The notes under the pieces: generated by a model
What the model was told of the DNA's origin: nothing
The model's input: only the letters and a program-made list of their open reading frames with translations
Database searches by the model: none
Shown: one piece after another, positions 61,903-64,000 of the stretch
Layout: each line of letters starts with the position of its first letter
Numbering within the stretch: the first letter of the stretch is position 1
NCBI GenBank assembly: GCA_001687465.1
Contig: LVLI01000263.1
Location: forward strand, 1-64,000
Direction: 5' to 3'
DNA length: 64,000 nt
Origin: Halocafeteria seosinensis
Lineage: Eukaryota; Sar; Bigyra; Bicosoecida
Program-made: the position numbers and the translations under genes

Positions 61903-62339
61903 TGCGTCTATCTTGTTTCTGTCTGCTCGACAAAAGGCCTACCAGCTGAGTATCTACCCACGACGACAAACTGTATACATACTCAACCCTCTATCTAAAT
62001 AGAGACCGAGAGGATAAAAACAATAGTACTTTTAGTAGTTCCTCTATTGCTACCTTGGTGGTAATAACGTTTGTGATGAGCCAGCAAATTTCCAGCCAAG
62101 TTACTGGCCCAAGTAGCGCGTTTTCCGCATGGCAGGACTGTGGGGTTCAGAGACACTGTGTAAATACGAATAGGGTTTGTCCCCATTGTTGAGTGTTCAA
62201 TAGGCGCATCATAAGCGTCGCATTGTGTTAGAACCATAGTCACTCGTGGTTTGCGCTGTTTCCATGTCTAAGAATATCCGGGAACGTAGACAACCCAAGT
62301 AGCAGCGCTTAGACATTCCCAAGTTATACTGTAGTGACA
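61903..62339. promoter_or_regulatory. Divergent promoter region, PITH / NDUFB8
   Basis: This 437-nt spacer lies between divergent genes. Nothing else was seen. Confidence 0.45.
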
Positions 62340-63001
62340 ATGTCGTATCGTGCATTGAGTGCTTTACGGCGCTCTTCATCAGCACTTCGTTGTAGTGGTG
62401 CTAGCCGGATACCTCAGAGAGGAGGAGGGGGGCATTCGTGGCCTCCTACAAAAGGACATATTGAGCCTCCAATACAGCGAACGCCGCTGCCGAGGAAAGA
62501 TGTAAGCTGTAATATAAAAAAGTGCACGCAACCGCGTGCGTATGCATATGTTAGTGTGGCTTTTACATTGCTCCTGCAGTTATTAGAGGAAGATGAATTG
62601 ATATGGAATGATGGAGTAGCTCCTGAAGTATGTCGGTTGCCCTTACTGAGAGGCTTTCATACTCTTGTTTTCACGTTATTTCTCGTTCGTGTTTTCCCTC
62701 AGACTGCGCTGGATTTCGATGCCCCTCACGTCAGTAAATGGGAAGGATTAGCATGGTGGTTGGGGAGTTTCCTCTTTGTCTATCTCAACTACAAATTTAT
62801 TTCGTCTTTCGATATTGCTAGCATGAAGAAAACTGTAAGTCGCTTTTTGTTGAGTGTCGTAGGTTCACGATGGAAACGCTTCAACATGGTAACTGTATCC
62901 AGGCACCGAGAGAAGTACCCGAAAGTACGCGAGTAGCTGAGGGCTTGTACGAGGACGAAAATTACGCCAAAGGACCTGAGCTACTGAAGAGAGCAGAATA
63001 A
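62340..63001 (+). CDS. NDUFB8: Complex I subunit NDUFB8 (ASHI)
   Basis: Four exons (62340-62501, 62580-62627, 62703-62834, 62903-63001) give 146 residues. NDUFB8 is an accessory single-span subunit of the proximal or distal membrane arm of mitochondrial NADH dehydrogenase. The N-terminus is Ser/Arg-rich like a presequence. GHIEPPIQRTPLPRKD and DELIWNDGVAPE match the plant GKHIV..KPLP...DELVWD.G segment. SKWEGLAWWLGSFLFVYLNY is the membrane span. The basic, Pro-containing end (APREVPE) also fits. It converges on the next gene with 36 nt between stops. Confidence 0.8.
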
Positions 63002-63037
63002 TAGCGAACTAAGGTTCCTCACTCTCTCTTGAAAATT

Positions 63038-64000
63038 CTACCAAACATTCCCAATGATAGTATCGGGTGGCGCACTATCTTCGCCTAATCTCTCGCTCAG
63101 TTGTATATATGCGGCTGCCCGTTTGAGCGATTCTTCCTTGCTGAGCTGGAACACTTGGAACAAATTCTCGACAGCTAGCTCCCATTCATTTTGGGTTTTC
63201 TTCTGCCTTAGTTGGTCGAAATACTTCCCGAGTATTATTGCATGTTCCATGCCTAGCTGCATTTACAACACAGTTAGAGGTATTACCTGTTAATAAGAAA
63301 TCACACTGACACATTACCTTTTCAAAGCATGCTTGCGTACGCATAATGGCAGGTAGTCTCTTATCGACGGGGAAGGAGCTAAAGGGGTCATATGGTTGCA
63401 TGTTTAACATAGCAATATCGCCTTCTACTCGACAATTGAAGATGGACGATGCTGATGATGACAGAATAGAGTTCGGGAACTTCTCTGTTAATCCTGTGGC
63501 TGTCACCTTGCGGAGGTCCTCCTTGGTAGTCTGGTGTAACGAAGGAATTTTCTTCCGTAGATTGTCTAGATCTGTGGGTGCATAGAAGAGGGTTCAGGCT
63601 GTCGAGAGTGCCGTATAAGTTGGCTATACAGCTAAGAGAAAACTCACCGTTGATATTTGTCCAATTGATCTTGTTCCTAATGTAGGATGCCGTCTTATCA
63701 ACGTCTAAATCGACGAACACGTACTCCATGTATTCATCTCTCTCTACACTGCCATAAATGCTTTCCCTGGCGTTCTTTATAATAATATCTTCCAAATACT
63801 CTTTTCTCAATAGATCGCTACTTGGAACTGCTTTGCTCCCCCGTCCCCATGTTGTGGCCAGCGTTTCCCACTGATCCCCAGCACCAATAGATGGTGTCAG
63901 AGTTAGTGTGACATCTGAACCATCGGTAAAGTGTCTTCGAAACTCCTCTGCTATTTCTTCTCTTACCATCGCTGTAACAATGTTTACCTCTGTATTCCAT
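63038..64000 (-). CDS. Unknown protein, 3' portion; runs off right edge
   Basis: Three visible exons (from the edge to 63648, 63571-63318, 63256-63038) encode about 275 C-terminal residues; the 5' part lies beyond the window. I do not recognise it. There is an upstream helical region (MVREEIAEEFRRHF), then EYMEYVFVDLDVDKTASYIR. A Ser-rich segment contains CRVEGDIAMLNMQPYDPFSS. The C-terminal helical block contains FDQLRQKKTQNEWELAVENL. The acidic-helical composition suggests a cytoplasmic adaptor or complex subunit. Frame continuity across two introns supports it as real. Confidence 0.72.

Overview
The window is eukaryotic nuclear DNA from a compact, intron-rich protist-type genome. It holds 34 protein-coding genes in 64 kb, nearly all split by short GT-AG introns. 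Most introns are about 50-90 nt, with strong gtaag-type donors and cag acceptors. A POC1 centriole protein argues for an organism that builds basal bodies or flagella, which makes red algae, flowering plants and most fungi unlikely. A CIPK-type kinase with a NAF-like motif argues against an animal or fungus. Mitochondrial genes (mtHsp70, Twinkle, NDUFB8, enoyl-CoA hydratase) are present. I cannot name the group with confidence.

Layout, left to right. 0-3 kb: a degraded copine-like stretch, then a CYP7/CYP8-like P450. 3-12 kb: tyrosyl-tRNA synthetase, the CTLH ubiquitin-ligase subunit MAEA/Fyv10, Rab GDI, the GTPase DRG1 and chaperonin CCT-eta. 13-22 kb: POC1, a small membrane protein, mitochondrial Hsp70, enoyl-CoA hydratase and the CIPK-like kinase. 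22-34 kb: a large SPRY protein, TFIIS, an RsmI-type rRNA methyltransferase and a very large Slo-family potassium channel. 34-44 kb: MFAP1, an EF-hand protein, an unknown gene, a tiny actobindin/beta-thymosin protein and a VPS39-family tether. 45-59 kb: NVL, RAB21, a micro-ORF, DPH3, Twinkle, Notchless, a possible Mediator-like protein, TRMT10 and REXO4. 59-64 kb: a DPY30-like protein, an unknown coiled-coil protein, a PITH protein, NDUFB8 and a partial unknown gene running off the right edge.

Genes alternate strand almost strictly: 26 of 33 neighbouring pairs switch strand. Convergent 3' ends usually lie within about 125 nt, and in one case the coding regions overlap. Most of the gaps are shared promoter regions between divergent genes. 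The content is mainly housekeeping: translation and ribosome assembly (TyrRS, DRG1, DPH3, TRMT10, NVL, Notchless, REXO4), membrane traffic (GDI, RAB21, VPS39), folding (CCT, mtHsp70) and organelle genetics (Twinkle, RsmI).

I found no clear new multigene system. The most notable items are the CIPK-like kinase, the Slo channel with large insertions, the two-repeat actin-binding peptide, the Twinkle that keeps its primase motifs, and the gene layout itself. Every exon chain given here was checked for frame continuity by hand, but splice sites are predictions. No database search was run; family assignments rest on motif recognition.
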